From positions 434,001 through 498,000 of the forward strand of contig KV918770.1 in NCBI GenBank assembly GCA_002049455.2: DNA of 64,000 nucleotides, written 5' to 3'. This document shows positions 23,067 through 31,000 of the stretch, one piece after another (position 1 is the first letter of the stretch; the number at the start of each line of letters is the position of its first letter). This DNA comes from Porphyra umbilicalis. Lineage: Eukaryota > Rhodophyta > Bangiophyceae > Bangiales > Bangiaceae. The notes beneath the pieces were generated by a model. That model was not told the DNA's origin, did not search any database, and worked only from the letters and a program-made list of their open reading frames with translations. The position numbers and the translations under genes were made by a program.

Positions 23067-24710
23067 TTGGAATGCGGTAACGCTTTCGCGGCTGAGGCGG
23101 GCTGGGACTTGCACAAGCCGCCTGCGAACGAGAAGGAGGCGCGCGCTCGTCCTGACTGGCCGCTGCGGAAGCAGGCTATTAAGGGGGAGGTGGCGGCACA
23201 CAAGCACATTGGCAACTGGTCCAAGACCAAGGGGAACAACAAGAAACACAAGGCATTCAAGACGCGATTCGTGTTCGACATCAAGCACGACGCGGAGGGC
23301 AAGCCCAAGCGCTACAAGGCTCGATTCGTGGCCCAAGGGTTCAAGCAGGTGCCCGGACGAGACTTTGACGAGACGTGGGCTCCGGTACCCAACGCGGCCA
23401 CGACACGTGCTCTCTTTGCTGTGTCGGCAGCTATGGGCTGGAAGATTCACCATGTCGACGTCAAGACAGCCTTCCTCAACGCTAAGATGGACAAGAAGAT
23501 TTACATCAAACTCCCCGACGGTGTCGAACCGGAGGGGCTGGAGAAGACGTGTCGGCTTGACATGGCGCTCTACGGGACAAAGCAGGCGGGGCGGCTGTTG
23601 GGCATCAAGCTCGACAAAGAGCTCCAAGAGATGGGGGCGGTCCGGTCCAAGGTGGTCCCGTGCCTCTATAAGTGCCACCACCCCGTGCACGGGTGTATCT
23701 TTATCCTCGTGTACGTCGACGACGTTATCGTGGCAGGCGAGAAGGTGGCAGGGGTCGAGGACGTCAAGCGCTTCGTGTCTTCTAAGTTTGAGGTGCGCGA
23801 CATGGGGCAGGTCGAGAAATTTATCGGCATGAAGGTCATGCGCAACCTGGCGGCCAAGACTCTGACGTTGAGCAACCAGGGGCACACCGCGACGCTGCGG
23901 GAGGCGTTCGGGATGGACAAGGCGACGCCTCACAAGACGCCGATGGCGTCGGGGGTCACGCTGACCAACGCAGGGGGGGGCCTGCTGCCAGAGGGCAACC
24001 GTTACGCCGAGTTGGTCGGCTCCCTCCTCTGCCTGTCTACCACGACGAGGCCAGATATCGCCTTTGCCATGGGGGTGCTGTCGCGCATCATGTCCTGCCC
24101 TGAGGAGGACCACATGCGCGCGGCCAAAGGGGTTCTGCGCTACCTGCGCGGGACGACTCGCCCGGGTGTGGTGTACAGCGGCAGCGAGCCGCTGCAAGGG
24201 TTTGTCGACGCCGACTGGGCCGGCGACATTGACGGTTGTCGGTCACCAACCGGCTCCGTCTTCACCTGCACTGGCGGGGCGATTACGTGGGCAAGTAAGC
24301 GCCAGTCGACCGTGGCCACCTCGATGGCCGAGGCCGAACACGTGGCCGCCGCAATGGCGACCAAGGAGGCGCTGTGGCTACGCAAGCTGCTGTCGGCTCT
24401 GGGCGTCGACGGTGGAGCCGTGGCGATGGGGGAGGACAACCAGTCCCGCCTGGCGCTGGTCAACAACCCCGAGGCGACGAGGCGGACCGAGCATGTCGAC
24501 GTCGCCAACCACATGGTTCGCGACTTCCCGGCGCGCTAGAATGTGGCCTTTTACTCTCTCCCGATCGCCGACATGCCGGCGGATGGGCTCACCAAGCCGC
24601 TGCCGTCGCCGGCGTTCACGGCTTTCCGGGCTGCCATCGGGCTTGGTCAAGACTTGGGCGCGGCTGAGCGGGGCGCCAGGCCTGGCGACCCCCTGTGGGG
24701 GGAGTGCTGA
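23067..24710 (+). pseudogene. Ty1/copia reverse transcriptase and RNase H (one premature stop)
   Basis: A 490-aa frame, then 56 more codons after a TAG at 24537-24539. RT blocks: RYKARFVAQGFKQVPGRDFD, ETWAPV, VDVKTAFLNA, ALYGTKQAGRLLG and the catalytic LVYVDDVIVAG. RNase H blocks: YAELVGSLLCLSTTTRPDIAF, DADWAGD, SKRQSTVATSMAEAEH, NQSRLALVNNPE and HVDVANH. The conserved end DMPADGLTKPL...AFRAAIGL follows the stop. YVDD and the RNase H acidic residues are intact, so decay is recent. The copia 5' part (LTR, gag, protease, integrase) is missing. The last codons overlap a purine tract GTGGGGGGAG that may be the polypurine primer of the 3' LTR. The TKPL..AF.AFRAAIG end resembles Osser-type algal copia elements. 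Confidence 0.92.
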
Positions 24711-25431
24711 GGCGCCATGGCGCCACTGGAGGCGTCCAGTGGCGCGGTCCCGGATTCGCGGCAGCGACCTCCGTCGACCTGGCCGCGGGCCGGTGCCAGT
24801 CGTGGACGGTTTCGCTACCATCGACTTGTTTGGGGCCAGAAATTCGGCGCTGTTGACTTGAGGGGACGGCCGGTTGGGACCGTCCCGGGGCGCTGTGGCG
24901 CCACTGGGGGCGACCAGTGGCGCAGCCGCGGGTTCGCGGCGATCGCCCTAATCGATTTGGTCTAAGTCGATTTTGAGCGGTTTTGGCCGGGAGCAGGAAG
25001 CCTACTGCTCCCGACGGGCATGAGTTGATTTTGGTGCAAGACGAATTTGGTCGATTTCGGCCGGAAATAGTGGGCCCCGATGTTGGCCGGGAGCAGTAGA
25101 CCTACTGCTCCCAGCGAGCACACTTTGACGGGCCGCCGATCCGCCGGATCGTCTCCGTTCGAGACCACCCGGGTGTGCTGTACTCACCTCGACGTCTGCT
25201 TCACGTGGATGGTGATTTTTTGGCGATTTCGTCGGAGGTCGATTTTACTTGGCCGGAATCGGCACGACTTGCTGGGAGCTGTAGGCCTACTGCTCCCAGC
25301 GAGTCGAGCCGATTTCGGCCAAGTCGATGAGATCGACTTCGCCGTTTTCTCGATTGCGGATGTCGGCGGAAGATCTCGCACTGTGACCGTGACGAAACGT
25401 CCATGGCGCGGACTGTGGAGCGCTGGGGGAG
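24705..25431. repeat. Cluster of five palindromic hairpins after the copia gene
   Basis: There are two hairpins of one type, with stem GCGCCACTGG: 24720-24745 (4-nt loop) and 24898-24923 (6-nt loop). There are three of another type, with stem GGGAGCAG/CTGCTCCC: 24988-25013, 25089-25112 and 25272-25299. The last is a 28-bp palindrome, nearly perfect around AGGCCT. Longer flanking words repeat too (GCGG.TTCGCGGC; ATTTCGGCC; AGTCGAT). The block starts at a possible LTR start TGCTGAGG (24705) just after a purine tract, and ends at another purine tract (GCTGGGGGAG) before TGTTGAGG at 25432. It may be an LTR, a 3' untranslated region or a hairpin-prone insertion. No coding signal. Confidence 0.8.
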
Positions 25432-25839
25432 TGTTGAGGCAGCCCCCCAAGCCCGCCCAGGTAAGTCGGAGTTATCGCGGACTGCCTGGCCTATTCCGGG
25501 AGTACTTAAGGGGTTATTGGCTTTTTTGGCTATGCCAATGTCATCCGTTGCTGTATGTGTGTGATGTAATTACTTGTACTTGAATATTGAGGGCAGCTCC
25601 TTTTGGAGCTGAGCTCGGAGAGATTCTCGTGGGGTCATCGAGGGGCATCGCGATTTGTGGGGTGGTGAGAGCATGTACCCTCCAAGGGAGGACGCACTGC
25701 GCTGGCGGGGGGGCGCGCCGGCAGAACGTGGCGAGAGAGGCACACAGAAGGTTTAAGAGCCTGCTCGCCTCGCGCCTCAGACCGCTCTCGAGTAAAGTAA
25801 CGCATCCACCTAACTACCGCTCACTTCACAGCGTGCTCA
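25432..25839 (+). repeat. Candidate copia LTR (408 bp)
   Basis: It begins TGTTGAGG directly after a polypurine-like GCTGGGGGAG and ends GTGCTCA. Four bases later lies a primer-binding-site-like sequence (25844). A purine tract before and a PBS after would fit an LTR shared by, or lying between, two copia bodies. Only one copy is in the window, so the ends are not proved by an LTR pair. It contains a TATA-poor, AT-richer centre near 25505-25580. Confidence 0.45.
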
Positions 25840-25843
25840 TGAG

Positions 25844-25855
25844 TGGTATAAGACC
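25844..25855 (+). promoter_or_regulatory. Primer-binding site-like sequence (initiator tRNA-Met type)
   Basis: TGGTATAAGACC differs at two of twelve positions from TGGTATCAGAGC, the usual copia site complementary to the 3' end of initiator tRNA-Met, and follows the candidate LTR by four bases. An ATG starts immediately after it (25856). No copia gag follows; PIF1-like sequence appears by 26.3 kb. Confidence 0.5.
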
Positions 25856-26285
25856 ATGATCAACGGCGGCGTCCTTAGCAATTCGGCTGGCACTTCCGGC
25901 TCACCGGTAAGATCCTCTCCATGTACCTTCTCTGCACCTTGGGTTCGCGGACATGGAGCTGCCGCTCGCCAGGCCGCAGAAGCAAGTGCCGCAGGGCTCA
26001 GCGGGCGGGTGTCTGTCTCAGGACGCTTAGTCCAGGGCATTCGTCGCCGTGCCCTTTATGGCTGCTCGTCGGGCCGTACCCACCCTTTCACATCGTCCAG
26101 GAAACAATCGAGGACGGCATCACCTGCCGTTGTGACCAGCCCGGCAGGGCCTAGCAGCGCACTGATGCAAATGATGATGCCAAGAGTCTCCGTCGAGACG
26201 CTGGCATTCGATGGCTTGAGCAGCCACGCCGCACTCTTAAAGGAAGCACCTATGGTGCGCGCCTGTCTTCTTGTCCTTCTGGCGC
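25856..26285 (+). other. Open frame between the PBS-like site and the PIF1-like helicase, function unknown
   Basis: The frame opens at 25856 (MINGGVLSNS) and runs in register into the Walker A region of the helicase remnant at 26.35 kb. The first 140 residues are Ala/Ser/Arg-rich and match nothing I recognise. They may be copia leader sequence fused to helicase sequence, or a decayed helicase N-terminus. Confidence 0.3.
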
Positions 26286-26289
26286 GCGT

Positions 26290-27600
26290 CCAGAACTGGG
26301 AGGAGGTCTTTCTCCGCCTGCACGCGATAAACAAGAGTACCTTGATCGCGGGAAGACCTGAGGTTGGCAAGGCCACGTTCCTGCGGCGGTTCTGTGCGTT
26401 TTTTGCGCCTGCATTAGTTCGAGTCGGAGGACGGCATTGTCGTTGGCCCAATGGGAAGCTCGGCTCAGACTGCGAGGGGCAAACCTACCACTCCTTTTCT
26501 GTTTGGCCATCAGTAATTGCCTGTACACTGCACCGCCGCCGCCGAGGCGGCGCACTTGCTGCAGCAGAAGCGGTGGGATCCGATTACCGCCCGACTGTCG
26601 CTTTTTCGAGTTCTCCTGCTCGACGACATCTCCGTCATGCAAGGTGCGACACTGGCAACCATGCGCGAGTTTCTGCTGCAGTGCCAGCTCGTGAATGCGC
26701 TGCTGTGCGTCGACTACGCCTTTGGCGACTTCTTGCAGCTGCGGCCACCGTGTGGCGGACTCGCCTTCGCCTCTTTCTGCTGGCGAGAACTCCTAGGCTA
26801 CGAGATGCTTGAGCTCACCTGGGTGCGCTGGCAAACGGAGCAGGACTACATCGCGGTCATTTGAGATGCAAGGTTTGGGCCTTGCATTGCGTTGTTTGCG
26901 CGGCTCATGCACGAGCGCTGCGTATTGGGCGCTGCCCACGCCAAGATTGAGACGAGAGTGCTGCACCCCGTGCCGAGCCACAAGGACGTCACGGCTCTCA
27001 ACGCCAAGTGCTTGTCCCGTCTGGAGGGCAGCAATCGACCGGCGGACTTCCTGTGCGGGGACTCGCTCGAGGTCGACAGCGCCCGCGACCCATCCCTGCG
27101 CGCGCCGAACCTGCGGAAGATTACAGCAAGGACGCTTGAGGCGGCATTGAAGGAGTGCTTGGCGTCTCGCCATGTCCAAAATTGCTGTCACGCGCGGGTC
27201 ATGTTCACGTCGAACTACGAGATGTCGCTGTGGCGTTTCCACTGCAGTATCGGCCGCATTGTGGCCAACCTTCCGATCGGCTATCCAATTTGTCATTTTG
27301 AGAATCAGTTCATGCCCGAAGGAGTCCAACGGGGGACGGACGGGCTGCGTGACGCTGTGGTCGGCTGGATTGAGGAGAAGTGCGCGCCTGCGAAGCTCAA
27401 TTTGTGGGTGCTGCATGTGACTGGCGCACTTGCTGTCCGTTGGCAAGTTCCTTTTGTCCTGGGCTGGGCAGTTACGGTGCACCACTCCCACAGCCTGACG
27501 CTTTCGAAGGCGGTCCTGTACTTGTGACACGCGTTTGATGATGGCATGGTCCACACGGCCGTGAGCGAGGTCGCCAAAAAGCACCGTATGTAGTCGACTT
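26290..27600 (+). pseudogene. PIF1-like DNA helicase, broken
   Basis: Superfamily 1 helicase motifs lie in order. Walker A is AGRPEVGKATFL (about 26347-26382) with the Lys kept. GQTYHSF follows; then, after a +1/-1 shift near 26450, Walker B LLLDDISVM and GDFLQLRPPCGG, ASFCWRELLGYEMLELTWV, HKDVTALNAKCL, ARVMFTSNYEMSLW, and the C-terminal VPFVLGWAVTVHHSHSLTL...HAFDDGMVHTAVSEV. These are PIF1 signatures; PIF1 unwinds DNA 5' to 3' in host genome maintenance and also forms the helicase half of Helitron transposases. Stops are TGA at 26862-26864 and 27525-27527. No Rep (HUH) domain or Helitron terminus was seen, so host pseudogene and Helitron fragment are both open. Related fragments are at 56.3-57.0 and 61.4 kb. 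Confidence 0.8.
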
Positions 27601-28235
27601 TTCGACTCTGGAGCCACGGCGTGTGCTCTTCGTCTGACGATTCATTGGTTGCCAGCCCTGGGCGATGGCGAGGTTTCCCCCCGCGCCTAGTCCCTCTGGG
27701 CGAGCATTTGGGAGGGGTCACACCTCATCTGTTCTCACCGTGGCCCATCTGCAGCAGCCTGTCAAGACTGCAGAGTCACTTCTTACCGCAGCAGATCGAA
27801 ATTAGACTGTCCACAGCATTGGAGAACGAGAGAGTCGGAGGAGGAAACATCACACGATGAGACGGATGCCATACCTTGTAAAAGGTGAATTCACGGCCCT
27901 GGTGTCGGTCTTTCAAGGAGGGGCCCCCATGAGCACAATCTTCGTAGACTCCTGTACAAGGAGATGTCGCGGCAGTGCACGTCAGCACGAGCCGGAGGAG
28001 GAGAGAGTCGAAGGGGTCATGCTTGGCGCATGCTGCTGACCTCGTTGAGGCGCTTTTTCCGCCAGGTCTTCACGTACGACGCTTCTCGAATGCTTCGTAT
28101 TCATCTTGGGGCGTGGGCATTGTCTTTGCGCTTTGTGGCGTCGCGGAAAAATGTACCGACGTGCATTGAAAGGTGTCCCTTCGGCCGATGTCCCATCCAG
28201 ATGGGCCAAAATCGCCAATTCTGGAACAGCTGATT
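27601..28235. other. No gene recognised
   Basis: Downstream of the helicase remnant. Short frames at 27857-28039 and 27964-28233 have no domain. Nothing further supported. Confidence 0.35.
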
Positions 28236-28285
28236 CGATCCTCTCTCGAAGATCATTTATTCCTTTTTTCCGGTAGAATAGACAC
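28236..28285. mobile_element. Right end of a GTGTCTATTCTACCGG-family element (left end not found)
   Basis: CCGGTAGAATAGACAC ends at 28285 and is preceded by TTTATTCCTTTTTT. It matches the right end of the element at 11197-12613 base for base over 16 bp. No partner left end was found upstream to 25 kb, so the copy is truncated or its other end has decayed. It abuts the next element with only TG between them. Confidence 0.7.
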
Positions 28286-28287
28286 TG

Positions 28288-28503
28288 GTGTCAATTCTAC
28301 TGGCCGACTCATTTGAGCCGATTCCCCCAGTTCCATTCTATTCTTGATGCCTATGGGCCGACTTTGCGGCTGTGTACAATGAAAAGTCGGAGGGGGTGCC
28401 CCTACCACCCCGAAAAGGCCGCATTTCCAGGCCATATGAGAGGGAGCCTCATTTGAGCCTCATCTCAGCCTCAGTTAAGTTTCAGGAGCAGTAGAATGGA
28501 CAC
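28288..28503. mobile_element. Short MITE (216 bp) of the GTGTC.ATTCTAC family
   Basis: It starts GTGTCAATTCTACTGG and ends GCAGTAGAATGGACAC, with subterminal CTCATTTGAGCC copies at 28307 and 28448. The right flank is TA (28504-28505); the left flank is TG at the joint with the neighbouring element end. It is too short to code for a transposase. Confidence 0.8.
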
Positions 28504-28539
28504 TAGCCATAGGCCTCTGGCGCACCCTGCATCCCTTTA

Positions 28540-28668
28540 TTGTGCTTCTCACAGAAACTGGATCAGCAACATCCGCTTCAGCATCAGGAACCGCCCCCTG
28601 AGCCAATGAAGCAGTGATTTTGCAACGGAAGCTGATGCAACGAGGTCTAGTTCTTGTGAGAAGCACAA
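28540..28668. mobile_element. 129-bp MITE, inverted ends TTGTGCTTCTCACA, TA-flanked
   Basis: The left arm TTGTGCTTCTCACA (28540) is mirrored by TGTGAGAAGCACAA ending at 28668. Beyond one mismatch the pairing continues (AGAA.CT). TA lies on both sides (28538-28539, 28669-28670). It is a non-coding Tc1/mariner-type MITE by its duplication, and unrelated in sequence to the neighbouring GTGTC family. Confidence 0.85.
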
Positions 28669-28670
28669 TA

Positions 28671-29286
28671 TATACGGCTCTCCGTGGGCCGCATTGTCTC
28701 CTGTCTGTATTTATGTGCGGCCGTGGAGCCCATTAAAGGGATGGCCGCGATCAAAATTTCCCACACGGGCTACATTGGCAAGAAAATAGGTTGCGCTGCC
28801 GCCCAGATTTTCCGAGCATTCCGACCACAAACTAAAGAAGGACCTGCATGCACGCCCGGGTAAACTCCGCGTCGATCCGCGAGCGGCGCAGCGCGAGGCC
28901 GTCAAAGGGACCGCCAGCCTCAAAATTTCCCAACTTCGAATATACAGAGGAGCGTTCCAACGGCCCAGAGTTTCGGCAAGCAGCGCGGCGCAAGGCTGTC
29001 GGAATGTACTCGAGAGCTACGGCGAGCGGCGCAGTGCGAAGGCGCCTTCCCACCGGCTGCTGGGTGGTGGGGTGGGGGGGCCGCAGGGTGGCGGCGTGGG
29101 GCAGTCCAGCTGGGAGGGGCGCCTCGCCGCCGGGTAGCGCGATGGAAGCGGCGGGGGGTAGGGCCCCCTTTCTTCTTGCCGCCGGGTTGCGTCGAGAACT
29201 CTGGTGGGGAACGCTGCTTTCCCGCCGGCCCTATGGTGGCGGGGTGAGTGCCTGCCATGTGTTCGTGGACGCATTTTGATATATTA
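28671..29286. other. No gene recognised
   Basis: The region includes a near-duplicated phrase (AAAATTTCCCA near 28754 and 28922). GC-rich open frames at 28848-29279 (plus) and 28920-29297 (minus) have no domain. Confidence 0.35.
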
Positions 29287-29830
29287 TCTGCGCGCATCGC
29301 CCTATTGCGTGCGATCAGAGCCCGCGCTGGTCCTCCCTCAGTAGTCCCCTTTCGGAAAGACGGTTGAAAGACGGTTGTCAGCTGCTTTTGTTCGACCGTT
29401 CGCGACCACCCCGGATTGCTGTTCGTTCAGCAATGTCAGTGTTCACCCCCGATTGCAGCCCGTTGGCCAGTGTTCACACGTATTATCGTATTTCATGGCA
29501 CGGCCTGTATATGAAGTGCGGGTGGGTCGGCATTCCAGGCAGTACGACACAATTAAGAACGAAATATTTGACGCCTTTTCAAACGAATCACAACAGAAAC
29601 TAACTATGATCAGGGGTGAGGTGGGGTGGACGGGGTACGGTGGAGTATGGTGTGGAGGGGTGAAGCGAGTGGGGCGGGGCGGGGTGGTATGTCGTAGGGT
29701 TTGGTGGGGTGGGGTGGGGTGGTGCAGGTGTGATGGGGTGTGGTGGAAGGAGGGTGTCCTGGGGCTGCGCTGGTGGCATTGATCGAGGTGAGGTGGGGTG
29801 ATGTTGGGTGGGGTGGCGTTGAGCGGGTAA
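29287..29830. repeat. Dispersed repeat with G-rich tail, copy 1
   Basis: 29287-29487 matches 59165-59345 (shared GCGCGCA.CGCCCT, CAGAGCCCGCGC, GCTGCTTTTGTTCG, CGACCACCCC.GATTGCTG, GTTCAGC/CCC). In both places a long GGGGT/GTGGG-type simple repeat follows (29611-29830 here). This copy has about 110 bp of extra sequence before the G-rich tail. Open frames on either strand here (for example 29600-29980 minus) are by-products of the repeat. No terminal repeats or duplication were found. Confidence 0.65.
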
Positions 29831-29844
29831 GGTTGCCCTACGGG

Positions 29845-29950
29845 AAGAAACGCAGGATAAAACCCGGATTACCGGTCCAGTCACAGACCCTTTGGGCTGC
29901 GATCGGAACCGGGAAACGACCCAGATCGATGGCACTTTGATTGACTCACA
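29845..29950. repeat. Short dispersed repeat, copy 1 (partner at 35415)
   Basis: CGGGAAGAAACG...ATAAAACCCGGATTACCGG...GGAACCGGGAAACGA...ACTTTGATTGACTCACA resembles 35415-35530 (CGGGAGCAGAATCG...TAGAACCGGGATTGCCG...AGAACCGGAATAAATC...CTTTGATTGGCTCACA). A weaker, inverted relative may lie at 45690-45835. Non-coding; ends not defined. Confidence 0.45.
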
Positions 29951-30429
29951 GATGCCCTCACTGAAAGCCAACAGCAGCATGGTGTCTCGACATTATCCTC
30001 ATCATAACCGCACTTCTGTGACCACGTTCTGTACCATATCTTTATTTATTTGAATCATACGCGAAGGCCACGGCAACGCCAAAGGTCACCAACAGCTACC
30101 ACCACCCCCTCTTGCACCGTCAAAAAAGCGAATTCAGAGCCATGCCCGTCACCCAGCACCACTGGGACGCCACTCAATATCGGACATTTGGTGCCCTTGA
30201 ACGAAAGCCCTTTCTCGTCCGGTTCTCGATCGGACTGCATCCGCCGGACGAATCGGAATTCGTTTTTCACAGCGACTGGCAGTCGTCCGGTCAGACGAGC
30301 GCCGAACGAAAGGCCTTTCGTCCAGATAGACGTTGGGTCCGAAATACGGCTCGCCACCAACCTGACAGAAATTCCTTTGGTTGAGAGAATTTCTCTAATA
30401 TTGATGATGACTACGACTTCCTTGCTGAG
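29951..30429. other. No gene recognised
   Basis: The plus frame from 30050 runs into the minisatellite and shows no domain. A small internal echo is GAACGAAAG.CCTTT at 30199 and 30303. Confidence 0.35.
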
Positions 30430-31000
30430 GACACCGGTCCTCTTGCCTCACAACCTTCCCCCTCACCACCTTTCCCCTCACCACCTTCCCGCTCACCACC
30501 TCCCTCCTCACCACCTTCCCCCTCACCACCTTTTCCCTCACCAACTTCCCCCTCACCACATTTCCCCTCACCAGCTTTCTTCTCACCACCTCCCCCCTCA
30601 AAAGATTCTCCCTCACAACTTTCTCACTCACCACTTTCTTCCTCATCAGCTTCTTCCTCCCTGCCAACTTTCTCCCCGCCTCGCGCCTTTCCGCCTTTTT
30701 CCTCCATGGCTTGCCCCTCCTCGATTTGCGCCTCCCAACCTTGCGCCTGCCCGCCTTGTGCCTTTATGCCTTGCGCCTGCCGGTCTTACCCCGCCTCTTT
30801 TTGCCCTCCCCCGTCTTGCTCCGCCTCTTCTTGCGCCTCCCCGCCCTGCCCCGCCCCGCCTTTTCCTGCCCCGCCTTGACCTGTTCCGCCTGACCCCGCC
30901 CCGCATTGCCCCGCCCCGCTTTGCCCCGGCCCGCCTTGTCCCGACCCACCTTGTTCCGCCCCGCCTTGCCCCGCCCCGCCTTACCATTCCCTCGCAGCCG
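30430..31000. repeat. 15-bp-unit minisatellite in two variant blocks
   Basis: About 30440-30655 is built from units like CTCACCACCTTCCCC. About 30690-31000 is built from units like CCGCCTTGCCCCGCC. Because the unit is 15 bp, all frames stay open: the plus strand reads as LPPHH then RLAPP repeats, and the minus strand as KVVRG then basic Gly/Arg repeats. This explains the 397-codon frame 30050-31243, which I do not call a gene. The strand is strongly pyrimidine-rich. Confidence 0.85.

Noticed and set aside
8839..27527. Genetic-code change (TGA or TAG as sense codon) to explain in-frame stops
   Set aside because: TGA, TAG and TAA all interrupt frames, together with frameshifts, in old transposons; simple decay explains this better.
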